Positions 1-11,765 of a stretch of DNA of 43,606 nucleotides are shown one piece after another. The DNA comes from Scedosporium boydii. Its lineage: Eukaryota > Ascomycota > Sordariomycetes > Microascales > Microascaceae. The DNA is taken from the NCBI GenBank assembly GCA_002221725.1, contig NJFT01000289.1, positions 1-43,606 of the forward strand, in the 5' to 3' direction. The notes under the pieces are model-generated. The model searched no databases. It saw nothing but the letters and a program-made list of their open reading frames with translations, and was not told where the DNA came from. A program made the position numbers and the translations under genes. Position 1 is the stretch's first letter; every line of letters starts with the position of its first letter.

Positions 1-3000
1 GCAGCAATACGCTCAGATTCGTTAGTTCCAGCCTAGCCCTTCGAGCTCCGATTCACCGAAGCTTCTACGGCGGACGAAAGTCCCTGCGCTTGATCTCGTC
101 AATTTCATGACCACGTTCCCTCCAAAACACCGGATTGGGTTCGGATTCGAGCTGAAAAAAAGTTTCCACCATAGCATAGCAGTGGGTATTATTGCTGTAC
201 TTCGTGCATACGCTAAATACTTCCCACCGCGGGCGGAGGTGAGGCACCTCGGGCAGAGGAGGCTGCCGCGCGGGCGACCACTAAAAACGGACCCTTGACC
301 GCCAGGCACAGGGGTCCCCAATAGTAGCGTAGTAGATCTCCCTCGTCTCCTCCTTCAGACAGCATTTTTTTCAATATCGTATGTTGGCAATGCATCAAAC
401 CCGGTGCAACCAGAGCCTATTGACTGCCACTCTGCTCTCTCTTGCCATCAGAGACTGAGCATAAACGATAATCTCCATCCGACGGAGGCAGCAAACTTCC
501 AATAGTCCTCGCTGCTGTGTCCACAGAAAGGGGAACTCGGCATTTACTGCTGGGCGAGTACGACTTCGTATACCTTTGCGAGACCCGCAGTCGTTCCCTG
601 TGGAGAATTCTCAAGAGGCCAGGCTAACCCAATAGATCAGATTTTTAGATGTGACTGAAGCCTAATTGGTGCTCTCACAGCGTTATTGGAACCACCGCAG
701 TAACGGTGGCTTTCCCAATTCGAAACTCTTTGCCAGGGCCTAGTACCGGCGGTGAGCACTGAGCAGGACCTTGCTAATAATAGCCCCCCATTCGTCTTCG
801 TTTCTTTCTCGGGGGAAAGCTCTTACGATCCCTGCCCCCAGGCCTGGGGAAACAGACAGAGCTCGGAGACCGAAACGCCTGGCCTGGACATCTGCATCTT
901 GCAGCGTCCAAGATCAGAGGGCTGCCGTCATAAGGTGTTAGATCCCGAGCTGCAGAGGCCGAGTACGCATAGGAATATTTAAACCCGATACGCATCGCAT
1001 GACAGGTCTGGAGCTTGGTAAAACAGGTAATTTTGTTTTCGTTGGGATGTTTCCTAGCCCAATTGATATTGTTTCTGCATCACAACTCGGAATTCTCTTC
1101 TTGGTGGAAGAGCGGCACTCGCCGAACATTGCATTGGATCTGGCCACTTAATCATCATGCGATGACAATGAGGCTTCAGAGATAGAAAACTTAGGTAAGG
1201 TGTAGTAGCATCGCACGCTGGAGGTCCGTCTACCCGTACGCTATAATAGGCCGGAGAGCCTTTAAATTGATTGCCATGGGATCAATGGGAGCATCGAAGA
1301 AAATGGCTTGAGAGAATCCGGGCTGGAGCCCTTCTCGTCCAAGTCACGAGAAAAAATCTGATTACGAGGTTCTGTTCTCCACATTGGGGGTTCCCCACCG
1401 TTAAAAGGCGAGAAGAATTGAGCTGATCGCCTGCCCCGTGCTCAGGGGATGAGGGGATTGACAGAGGCCAGTCCCACCCTGATCTTGGCCGGCTTCGAGG
1501 TATGTACCTGAGTAAACTCCTCCTGGATTGCAACTGGTCACAATGCCAACTTTAACCAGTGGAATGGCTTCAAGCCCTCAACCACCGACAATTGATCCCC
1601 GAAGCACTCACGTCTTGCCTACGCGTGCTTCGGACACTACGGAGTACAAAGTCCAATATTGGACGAAGCTGTAGGCTTCCCGTTCGGAAGCTGCTCTGTG
1701 CATTAAAGTCTCCACCCGCTATCGCTCTCGATACCATTTCCAAAGCGTCGACACACCACAATTGGTAAACGGCGAAATACGTCCCCTTCTATTGGCTTTA
1801 ATGTCCCGGTCGTCTAAATGGGGGTACAATTTGTACCAGATGGAAAATGTGTGCCTCAGAAGACGTCATTCTCGAGTCCCACCACCAGGCTTAAACTCAA
1901 TTCTGTCCGGTTCAGGAACCTCAAGCGTCCTCAGGTAAACGCGATTTCAACCAGAGTCTTGGTCCTCCACAGTAATCTCCACTCTACCCACTTTGCCAAA
2001 CTTGCCTTGGCCCATTGCAACAGCGCCATCAGTACTCTTGCGCGTCCCCTGATACAAAAATTGTGTTGCCCGCCTCGTATCCATTCCGCTTTGTGTCCCC
2101 GATCGTCTGCAGAAGGGACGAATCCGAGATCTCGGATCCTTCAAGATTCCCGAGAAAAAAAGAAAGCCGGAATCTTGCTCAGTCACCGGGCTTCAATGTG
2201 TCCCCCCTCCAAGATGGGCTGTTGGAATTGATCAGATGCTTCTGCCGAGCAGTTGATTTCGTCAGCAGGACAGTCATGAGAGAGACATGCTGTGCTCCGG
2301 TCACTCTCCTCAACTTCTATGCCACAGCTTCAATCCCATGCAATTGGAGAGAGGTGCCCAAATTCCTACTTCTCGAACGGGCAATGGCGCTTGGCTTAGC
2401 CAGAATGTTAGATTGGTTCTCCAACTAAACTACCTCGAACGAAGAAGCATCGAATTTCTCCGAGCCAGCGCGCTGTTCAATATTTGCAGCCCTTTTTGCT
2501 TGGAGGCTGGCGCTATCGCTTCCTTCCCACCGCCACGGCGCCACCGGAAGGACTTAGCCTTGGCCTGGCTCCAATACCCCTGGAACTAAAGGAAGCTACA
2601 GATCCAGGCGTAATTCTGGCGCCTCCTCAAGATGCCGTCCAGTTCAACCCTTTGGTGCGACAGTACTTTTGTAAGCTGAGCGTGCATGTGCTTGCGCCGA
2701 GGCCAAAGAGTAGCCAGGCAAGTAATATTACCCTCATTGCCCAGATTGGTATTCTCTTTCTGGTCCTGGGATCTGGGCGGACGGCCCAGCTGCACGTGGG
2801 GTGGAAGGAGGAAGCGCAGCGGCTGAGAAGAGAAAAAAAAAAAATTGTTACCCTCCCAAAGAAACGCGGCCGCGCTCTCCACTCTTATATCCTAAATAGG
2901 CTTTCTTCGCGTCTTGCGGCGGATCCTTTCATCGGCGTCAGCTCGGGTTCCAGCTGAAGTTAGGGCTGAAATTCTACACATGCGTCAAGAGAGCACAAAA

Positions 3001-4733
3001 AGCCGTCCATGATCGGGTTTCAGAGTGAAGAAAAAGGATGGACAGAGTCTGAGACGAATGCCAAAGAGAGCTTCTTTCGAAGGCATCCTGTCCACTGACC
3101 ACGTGCATCAAGCCCTGCGCCATTTCTCATTTCTCATTTCCATCCCCCAAGTTCGATCAAACCGAACCAACCACGAGTTGAGAGGATGAATAGCTGTAAA
3201 GAGTGTCATTTTACTAGTGCTTCGTAGTTAGCTGTCAGCATTATCCTCGCATACCAAGTAAACATGCACCTCAAGGACAGCAGTAATGATGGAGTCCTCC
3301 GAAGCCTGTGGATCTCGCGGCTGACAAGAGCGACAATGACGAGCGCGAAACTCGCGGTGATCACTACGATCGTATTATGTAGTCTCGAGTGAGAAGAACA
3401 GGAAGCCGCTAGCGGAGCCAGTGCAAGTCTCCAGCGGGTTTAGGCAGGGTATACTCATAGAATTGTTCATAGTAGTTTGCTGTCGTAGAAGTCTTCCTGA
3501 ATCGCTTCGGATCTAATTTCCATGACCCCGGTCTCTACGATACCGTCGACGTAGATTCTGGCAGATGCTGAAAATGTTCTCAGAAGGATGAGATACTCAC
3601 CAGGTGGTCCGGTATTCTTACAACAGCACAGCCAACTCTTCCTTCACTTCTTACCAGCAAGGTTCACACCAGAGGCTTACAACTTCCAAACTAGAAAAAA
3701 ATAAATATCATCTCAGGACTATCAAGCCCATGAAAGGACTATGATAGTAGAGAACATACCCGTAATGGGATCAGGGAGACGTTGACAGTTCCCGCGCTGG
3801 AAGCTATGGGGATGAGAGTCACATCAAACGGACATGCGTTGTTCCAGGCCGCTGAAACGAAGACCTCTTTCCTTGTTGTTTTCCTTCTTTTTCACTCACA
3901 AGTTTAACAATTTTTTTATAGTTCGATCAGTTCAGTCATATCATAATGTCCCGTTTCTAGTTCCAGCCCTGTTTTCACTCGTTTCAGTCGTCATAATACA
4001 GTTCTTCATCATCACTTCTCATCCCAAGAAATCAGGATTCGACCTCTTTTCCCTTTACGTGATGTCTGTGTCTGGTAAGTCGCATATCGCACATCTATTT
4101 TCGATTCCGTCTACACAGGGGCTTCTTTTCTGTGTCTTCGCACTATTGAGGTCTATTGGCCGACGGAAACGACATCCTTCCGTTCCCGCGGAGGCTTTAC
4201 AGCGGTTCCTCGCTGGGCCTGTTCCAGACCGTTGGCGACACACCTATTCTGTTCTTAAATGCGATGTTGCGGTCAGAGCTGCACTGACCCGGCTCAGCGT
4301 TGTGAACTATCAGCGGACCTATCCTCCGGACAGATCCTTGACTTGTTAGGTGAATCTAGCTGGGTAATGTAAGCACGGCTGGCACGCCAAGGACATTTAT
4401 GTGGTTGATTGTGATTTTATCGGGGCTCCAATCACCTGGGCCTCTAAGGCGATGAAGATCAGAGGCATCTCGAATTGGCATGATCGAATCGGGTGATGAA
4501 CTACTAAGGGGGGCTAGGGGCGATAAGATGAAGCCCTATCGACAAGCAAAATGCTTGACTGAGGGAAGCGGTAAACTGTATTTGAGGCATGGAAGAAGAA
4601 GGGACCTAAAGCAACAGTCAGAGCAGAGCCTTCATTAAATTATCAGCAATATAGTAAGCCAAGGACCCTCGACATAGGTTGGTATGCGAGGGTTTATCCG
4701 AGAAACCTCAGTGGAGTATTAAGGGATTGATCC
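1..4733. other. gene-poor region, no supported gene
   Basis: I see no gene that I can support here. Open frames are short and overlap on both strands. Two stretches have a weak coding look on the minus strand. One at about 1590-1700 ends in a GTGAGT-like donor, and one at about 1947-2150 contains a short Gly/Lys/Val-rich frame. Both are broken by stops and I cannot assign them. A 171-codon plus-strand frame at 3834-4349 is hydrophobic at its start but has no recognisable motif. The motif TACTTCGT occurs near 198 and a related form near 563. Confidence 0.5.
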
Positions 4734-5396
4734 TCAAATTCTCATAGCAGGCAAGCTTAAGATATCCGAGGGGACGTCATCCCAGGCGGCCCATCCGTCC
4801 TCTCCTAAATCAGACCCAATTTCGTTGCCCTGTAATTTGACAACAAAAGCGTCGCCGGCGAAAGTTAGCTCCTCATGACAAACGCGCTTAGGAAAGTTGC
4901 TGTTCTCGGGCAACGACTCTAAATCAAACGAGAAGAAGACAACATATAAGCCATTACAGTGGCTGAGCGGTTGGTTTTCCAGTCTAAAGGTTTCGAAGTC
5001 CCACCATTGCCAAGCTCTTTCAGATTTCCAAAAGTCTCGCAAATCAGGAAGGACAATCGGGACCATCACTCACACCGTAAGTTGTTGTGGTGAGAGAGAG
5101 TAGATATGGGCTGGACCCATCGGCAGGAAAGCGGATGCCTCTGATGGTTACAGGTGAAGGGAGCTGCGCCGACTGGTCTAGGAGGGGCAACAACGGATCG
5201 AAGCCAGTTCCACATAGCGAGATTCTCGCTGCTCTAACAAAGTCTATTGACGCCGCTCAGCCTGTCAGCACATCCTTTACACAAGGATAAGGATAGAGGA
5301 ACAGCCTACTTACGTGCTAACCAGGAATGTTCTGATTTCAAGGTTTGCTTCGATGTTGTGTGGTACCTAAGGTGTCGGGTGCGGGGTCACAAGCAT
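4734..5396 (-). pseudogene. decayed protein-coding gene, family not recognised
   Basis: Read on the minus strand, this stretch has strong protein-like character in pieces but cannot be read through. An ATG at 5396 opens a frame that meets TAG at 5369-5367. The same frame then continues as sensible sequence (VPHNIEANLEIRTFLVST) to a good donor, GTAAGT, at 5313. An acceptor at 5262 leads into LSGVNRLC and a stop. One base off, the frame from 5238 reads on through DPLLPLLDQ and IRGIRFPADGSSPYLLSL until TGA near 5049. Another one-base shift gives LPDLRDFWKSERAWQWWDFE, continuing about 100 codons to a stop at 4734. The protein is rich in Trp, Phe and acidic residues; I do not recognise the family. 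A different exon structure could rescue some breaks, but not obviously all of them. Confidence 0.55.
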
Positions 5397-5417
5397 CGTG
5401 AGAAGAGTAGGCGAACA

Positions 5418-5441
5418 ATATATATATATATATATATATAT
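5418..5441. repeat. (AT)12 microsatellite
   Basis: A pure alternating AT tract of about 24 bases lies just upstream, in minus-strand terms, of the decayed gene at 4734-5396. Confidence 0.95.
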
Positions 5442-5624
5442 TATAACGTGCCTCTTACCACCAAGCTTGGAGGAAAGTATAATGATTTTGATAAATAACG
5501 GGGGCGCTCGCCATTTACAAAATAGCTAATGCCAATTAAAAATAAGACCAGAAAATAAAGAAAAACTGAAGTGACAACATTGAAGGAGCAGTCGAAGTCG
5601 GTTTCTCAGCTTCGAGCAGCCACT

Positions 5625-5630
5625 CACGTG
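5625..5630. promoter_or_regulatory. CACGTG E-box palindrome
   Basis: CACGTG sits within the context TCACGTGAC, upstream of the long plus-strand frame that opens at 5762 and downstream of the AT microsatellite. CACGTG is the core site of fungal bHLH factors such as Cbf1 or Pho4/NUC-1 types. That it acts as a promoter element here is inference from position alone. Confidence 0.3.
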
Positions 5631-5761
5631 ACCTCGTGTAGCTTCGCGTCAAGAGGGAAAGCCCAAGGACTTGTAAACGCGGTTCGATTTCATCCGCTCC
5701 CGTTCACCGATTCACCGCTTCGGAATGAGGACCATGACAGCAGAAGCACCAGCCAAGATAG

Positions 5762-8290
5762 CACACACCAGCAACCCCTTGCCCCGTTCCACAATCCTGG
5801 CCAGACTTTCCCGGAAATGACTACGACGTCACCTTCTCTCTCATCCCTCTCGAGGTCGTCCAGACTGAGGATACCAGTTGCCGACCCGCGCCTCCTACCC
5901 CAATCCTCCTTGATCTCAGCTATGCTCAACCCCAAGAATTTGAATGGTGGAAGACTCTCACTAAACCCGGAGTGTCAATTTCTATCGGTGACTCCCCGGG
6001 TCTGTTTTCTCCCTGGTCACTCATTATCGATGACCTTGGAGGCCTAGAGGTCACCGGTCGTTCAACGAAAAGAGCATCTCCTCAACTGCCATCTGCAAGA
6101 GAGGCTGCAGAATACTTAGCAAGATTCTGTTCTGCTCACAATCTGGGAAACCAATGCTCAGCGGCACTAGCAGCGGTTCTTTGCTTCCAGATAAACCGTG
6201 AACGTATTTCGGTTCCCAAACCAAGACTACTTTCGTTTCAATCCCCCAAATCAGCTAAATATGGCGACAACCTAAGTGTCCCTTTGGAGTTTAATCATCT
6301 AAGATATTACATGACATTGGGCTTGAGTTACCATGCTTTACCAGTCCTATTGGAGAGCATATTCTGGGACCCCAACGTCCCCTGCAACCATGCTGGACAC
6401 TGGCTTCGTCCCATCCGGGTTATTCTCGCCCCCATGATTGCCGCCGGGGGTCGGGAGCTCCTCGCCAAATCAATTGCCTTCGCGTGTCCTAAGGTCTCTG
6501 CGTTATGGGTTGGTCTCTTGATCTGCGGCGATTACCCTGACCTTGAAGATGTACTAGACCGGTATCAGTGGAACTCGAGGTCGACCGTTGATGTATCTGC
6601 TTGGACTGGCATACCCCGATCATTCTTATCCTTGCAGCCAAACGGACCGCATTTACGGAATGGTCGTGTCTCTAGGCCTGACGTATGGCGACTTCGGCGC
6701 GATCTAAGTGATCATTATAAAGAAGACAATTACGCGCTCGAACCCCCCGGGCCGTTTCGCCCATTCGGATCTATGCAAGTCCAGGACATCGAGTTTGAGC
6801 TTCACGGCCATCTACGATGTTCCCATCAGTGGATATATCAGCATTGGACATGGTCACATAACTCAGCCACGGATGCTGGGTTCGATCTAACAGGTAAACA
6901 AATCAGGCAGGATGTGCAGCCAAGGCAACACCCAGCCACCTCTATTTCACAATGCGTGAAGAAGTACAACAGCCCAACGGAGATGGAGGCTATACGAAAA
7001 GTATCTCGGATCGCCACACAATGGACATTCAAATGGTGTGGAAGCCAAGTCGAAAAAGGCTTTACTGGACATGTGGTCCCGCCCTGTCATTTTCCTACTC
7101 AGATCCCGCTCAGCGAAGAGCGTGAAGACGACTCGTCAACTTTGGAACGTGCAGAACACGTACGAAAGTGGTTGGATGCATTACCAACTTCGCGTCACAC
7201 TTCTATCTCTTGATTCTGCGGGACAGGCACCCATTCAGACGCAAAGAGAAGGGGGCCTCGCAGCGCGAAGGACACACCAAAGTATGTTGACTGTCTCGTC
7301 TGCCCAAGGCACCCTGGGGCCAAGCCTACGGAAAAGATTAAGACGAATTCAATCCCCGCGACGAAATTACGCATACCTCGACCGGGCCCTGTTGATCTTG
7401 ACGAAGTGCGTAAGGCATCGGCGTGGGCCAACAATCAAGGTGACCCATTCAAGATACGGGCGTCCATCCCTGAAGAAGAGGAAATATATGAGGATGTTGG
7501 GTAAGGTGGAAATGACATGGGTTCGCCGTCCTCAGAAGACTACTATGATCCTGTCTATGCTGCAGATGAGCTGGGTCTCCAGCAGCCCACGGGACAGCCG
7601 TCTGCAGCCGGGAAGCATTCGGAGCAAAGAGGGCCAAAGGCAGGGAGAGGGAAAGAGAAGTCTAAGGAAACCTCGGGGTCACACCGATCCAGGAAAGTCA
7701 GTGAATCATCGGATGAGCTCAGCTGGGATGTCCATTGGCAGGGCAAGATAAGGACCGAACCTGACAAGACCCGCGACGTTCACCGAACCGCTATCGTTTC
7801 CTATCTATACTATGGAAGCAGCTCGGGAGACGAACTTGCCGGGGATTCGGACGAGCGAGAAGAGGAACTTCTGGCCGAACAGATGCGTCAACTCGCCTTG
7901 ATGGACCAGCCTGCTAGGCTTGGCGGCTCTTCTCGGGAATATGAAGACCCCGTCCAAAGTTTGCCGGGCTTCGTCCCTGTCGATATCTACTTCAAGAAAG
8001 GTTTTATGTACTTTTCATACTCCGGAAAGGATATAAAGACGTTGCCAGAGCGGTGGGAAGCCTACATTACGGAGGATGGCAGGCCTTATTACGTTTTCGC
8101 GAGTCGAAATTTCGGTCTCAGTTTCTACACATACACATGGGTAGAGGTTAAGGAAAGGGACCAAGAAGGGGCTGGTAGGTCTGACGAGAAGCAGAAGAAG
8201 AAGGATAAAGAGAGGGGGAAAGGAAAGGATAAGGGGGAAAAGAAGGAGAAGGAGAAGAAGGAAAAGGGGGAGAGGAAGAAGAAGAAATGA
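5762..8290 (+). CDS. uncharacterised fungal protein, gene model uncertain
   Basis: One reading frame is open from 5762 to 8290 except for TGA at 7211 and TAA at 7502. Both stops could lie inside introns whose lengths are multiples of three: 7149-7226 (GTGCAG...ACAG, 78 nt) and 7440-7535 (GTGACC...TCAG, 96 nt). The first part looks globular (for example WWKTLTKPGVSISIGDSPG and ALPVLLESIFWDPNVPCNHAG). The middle is polar, and the last 45 or so residues are almost entirely Lys, Glu, Gly and Asp. I did not recognise a domain. The start is unresolved: the frame has TAG at 5759 and no convincing ATG nearby, so at least one upstream exon is probable. A good GTAAGG donor at 7501 does not join in phase to any nearby acceptor. 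The alternative is a gene carrying two nonsense mutations. Confidence 0.55.
8150..8288 (+). repeat. purine-rich low-complexity tract
   Basis: About 140 bases are nearly all A and G. They encode the Lys/Glu/Gly-rich tail of the preceding frame (repeats of KKK, KEK, GKGKDKG). Such charged tails are low in information and may be disordered. Confidence 0.85.
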
Positions 8291-8397
8291 AAGAAACGCC
8301 TAAATTGTTTATGTTTCCCTTTCTTGAATACAATTCGAACTCTTCTGAAGAATTACCAAAAGATTCTCCCCGCGGGGGGGAGATCTTAAAAACTCAC

Positions 8398-9668
8398 CCA
8401 GCTCGCATCTCGGCCTGGAGTTCGTCAAATCGCTGGTCCACCGGCCAGATAAGGATTTGAGGGCAGCAAGAGCTTGTTCGCCTTGAGCCATGGTGGCTAC
8501 GTTGTCGACCCTGCCAATCCTCTGTTACTTCCGTCAGGTTCTTTTGGGTCTGGACAAAATTCGGCTGCACGTCTACAGTTGATGGGAGCAAGAGAGGGGA
8601 CAACTTAACTATGGATGGTTGTTCCAAATCGAGCGCTTTTCGAGATCTGGCGCGGTTGGGATTATTTACAAAGATTAAGACAAGGTTCCATAGGCCGAGG
8701 ACCTGCCATCAAATGAGCTTCAACTGACGCGTCAGATCAAAGCCGGGATTCAAGCCGATTAAAGTTTAGGTTTATGTCTGATAGATCTGCGTTACTTGGA
8801 GGGACGAGGTGATCGAAGGATGACTGACATGATGGGATCGCAATGAGCCACTGTGAAGGGCTCGAAAACAATGGCAATATTTTCCTAGATACCCAACTTA
8901 AGGTCCCCGGCGACCTCTGGATCGCGTTTGTAGATTCGGCCGTTTGGGAAGGTCGGTAAGTTCATACGGTGCTGGGTTACTCCTGGGAGGGATGTCTTGA
9001 CAGAAACTAGACGATACACGCTCAGTCTAGATTCTTACGAGACACCGAAGAGTCAAGAGTGTATTTGCTCCGAACTCTCTACTTGCGCTGGAAGATGGCG
9101 CCAGTCAGCTTCAGTTTCAATAGTAAAATCGATGTTGATTGTTGGTGATGATGCTTCAAAAATTCATCAGCAACAAAGAGAAGGATGTCGAAAGAGCGGA
9201 TAAGGGAACTGACGAGAAGCGTCCATGTCGCTCAATAGACGTGCTAGCGACTGCGGCAGAGATGGGGAGCGACATGACGGGTAGCGAGGCCTCGCGAGAC
9301 CACTTTTGCAATGCTCGAAACTGGTGAGGATGGCCCTGGGTTGAATCGTTGGCTATATCCAGTCGTCGCCTCTTGCCGGCATATCAGGTGAAGTGAATGT
9401 TCAATGTTGCGTATGCCATTTCAAAACCAGCAATGGATTGACCAGCGCTCTGCGAAGCGCGATGAGAATCCTCCACGACCAACAATATGGAACTTTCTGG
9501 GCCTGGAGAGAATACTCGCTCAAAATGGGCATTTGAAGATTCGTCCTCCAGAATGTCAAAGGCAGTAGATGCGGCGTCTTCCTTACAATTCCACGACACT
9601 CCATTGTTGCTAGTTGTAGACAATGGAATGTCCGGTCCCCTGCCCGACGCATTCGAAGTGCTCTCCAT
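8398..9668 (-). pseudogene. exon-like fragments of an unrecognised minus-strand gene
   Basis: Several minus-strand segments look coding but do not assemble into one model. Segment 8398-8702 is 305 nt, open, bounded by CAG at its 5' side and GGTGAGT at its 3' side; it begins VLGLWNLVLIFVNNPNRARS. Segment 8893-9026 reads VSVKTSLPGVTQHRMNLP and RIYKRDPEVAGDLKL, ending at a possible donor GTATCT. Segment 9384-9668 is a 94-codon ATG-started acidic frame whose start lies 130 bp from the divergent kinase ATG. Segments between about 9083 and 9230 are also open. The pieces lie in different frames with stops between them, and I could not find introns that join all of them. The gene may be intact with a complex structure, or may be decaying. 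A plus-strand 85-codon frame (9487-9744) overlaps the last segment and weakens it. Confidence 0.35.
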
Positions 9669-9798
9669 GATGTTTTATTTAATCCTCCTAGGATGCGCCG
9701 CCATCATGACAACATATTCTCTCCTCTCGCACCCCTCTCAATAACCCTATACTATCCAGCCCGTCAGTTCACTTATCATTGCCGCTCTCCGTTCGAAC

Positions 9799-11765
9799 AT
9801 GGACCCCAATATCTTCGCTCTCCTCATTCCCATGAGTCCGCTGGCATTCAAAGCCGTTTATTTACCAGAAAATTGGCCTCCCTTCCGTGTCGGATCCCGT
9901 ACCATCGCCGAGCATGCTCTACCAGGCAGCAGTGACTCAAACCCAAGTTCCGAAGCCTCTGACGGCATGGATTGCCTTGCGCTGCTTTTCAGTAATCTTT
10001 CGGGGCGCTTGGGTGACTATGCCTTCCGATGGAGGTTAGGTACAAGCCTGAAGAACTCGGACGTCCTTTTAGGGCCACCGGACGCTTCTCATCTTGGCTT
10101 CTTCCATTTCATCATCACAGTGACTCGAGAATACCACATTATGCTGCAGCAGCCGTCTAGGCAGAAAGTCATCGTATCTCATGATGGCCAAGCTGCCATC
10201 GTAAAAAGCGACTGGGTCCTTCTCTCCCTCCCTCCAGATGAGCCCGATCCATGGCGTCACGTCCGCATCTCAGTTGGCACGTCCCCCCGACATCTCGAGT
10301 TCGAAATCATTTTCCCGAATCACAAGAAGCAACCGCTTCAAGATCAATATCTCAACAACTTGCGCGTCTTCGCCGACACCAGCCGCCCAGCACTACCACG
10401 GCTTCGTGGCCTCGGCCTGCACGGCACTCGGCCTCCCACATCACGGCGCCCCGTGCTCGAGGATGTCTTCTATGTAATAAGGACAGAAGGGCGGGGCGCT
10501 CATGGAGTGGTTGACCAAGTTGTTAGCCTTCGAGATGGGCGCTCCTTTGCTAGGAAGTCATTCTTCGAGCCGACCCCTCAAGCCGGCGAGAAAAGACGAC
10601 GTCGGGCCCGGGAGGAGTGGTTGTGGCGGATACGGAACGAAGTCAACCTTATGAAAAACAATTTCCATGTAAGTTTCGGACATCGTCCCTCTAATGAAGA
10701 AAGAAGGGAGGCAAAAAAAAAAAAAAGAAAAGAAAAGACAAAAGAAAAGAAAAAAGGGAAAACCACATTCTTACAACCAGCGCAGCCAAATATTATCCGG
10801 TTGATAAACTTCCAAGAACAGCCAAGCCCAGCGATAATCATGCCTTATCACCCTCACGGCAGTATCGAAAAATTCGCAGGACTTCACTCTCTTCGCGAGT
10901 CGCAATACCTGCTCGCTTTCTTCCAACTCCTCACCGCGCTCGATCACCTGCACAGCCGCGGAGTCGCCCATCGCGACGTTAAGCCTCAGAATATACTCGT
11001 TGTCGAGGTCAATCCCTTTACCATCGTCTTGTCGGATTTTGGTGTTTCCAAGTCCAGATCCCGGCGCAGCCGGCTGGAATCGTTTTGCGGTACGGAATGC
11101 TACGCAGCCCCGGAAGTCTTCCCCGGAAGGTGTCCCGCCGAAGGCTACACCGTCGCGGTCGACATATGGTCGGCAGGTGTAACGATGCTCGACTGGGCCT
11201 TCGGCCACCCGGAATCCCCTCGGCGGGCGAGCTCGGAGCAAGGTTTAGAGTACTGGTGGGAAGCGCTCGTGAGAAAGGTTGACGGTTGCAAAGCTGACGA
11301 CGAGGTACGCGACATCTTGAAGCACATGGTTGTTATGGAACCGAAAGACCGCTTTAGCGCGAGGCAGTGCATAGAGAAGGGATATCAGAACGGGCTCTTC
11401 TACGTGGATGAGGATAGTCAAAGAATCTTGGTTCGTACGCGCACTTGCGAGGATGAGCGTCCGGCCAGCACAGGGTATGGTTTCACCGTTCCAATGACAA
11501 GGACCGTTCGTCTGGCTCCGCCGAAGCGCCATTCAGGGAGGTCTTGGCCTCTCCTCCCGAGGCCCACGAACTCGATAGCGAGCTGTACCTGCCCTGGAAG
11601 GCGTCTTCTTCCAGCAGCTCTCCGGCCCGGAAAAGACGCAAGCTGGCTCCTCCCGCCCAGCTGACTTCACAGGAGTCTAATAACCCTGGTGCTAATGAGG
11701 CGTTGTTTATGTGGATGGCGTTTTCCACCCCTGGACCCGCAACGACTTTGCACCTCGACGACTAG
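9799..11765 (+). CDS. serine/threonine protein kinase with FHA-like N-terminus
   Basis: My model is exons 9799-10668, 10786-11430 and 11502-11765, giving 592 aa. Residues about 75-140 resemble an FHA phosphothreonine-binding fold (RLGTSLKNSDVLLGPP, then a FHF strand and VSHDGQ); this is weaker than the kinase call. The kinase domain spans about 223-480. It has a glycine loop (EGRGAHGVV), the beta-3 lysine in FARKSFF, HRDVKPQN at about 351, DFG at about 373, YAAPE and DIWSAGV. All catalytic residues are present, so activity is likely. Intron 1 (GTAAGT...GCAG, 117 nt) has no stop and is in frame. Removing it gives NFHPNIIRLINF, the standard join of helix C to beta-4. Intron 2 (GTTCGT...CAAG, 71 nt) restores a coding-like Ser-rich tail with a basic KRRK patch and the stop at 11763. 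FHA plus kinase recalls Rad53/Chk2-type checkpoint kinases, but orthology is not shown. Confidence 0.85.

Noticed and set aside
1570..2186. Minus-strand coding-like scraps, briefly considered as a decayed transposon with a zinc-finger-like segment
   Set aside because: Too many stops and frame changes; no terminal repeats, target duplications or transposase motifs could be identified.
3834..4349. 171-codon plus-strand open frame with hydrophobic N-terminal third
   Set aside because: No motif, no consistent topology, and length not far beyond chance in a region full of overlapping short frames.
5660..5700. GGTTCGATTTC resembling a tRNA T-loop
   Set aside because: No matching acceptor, D and anticodon stems at the right spacing.
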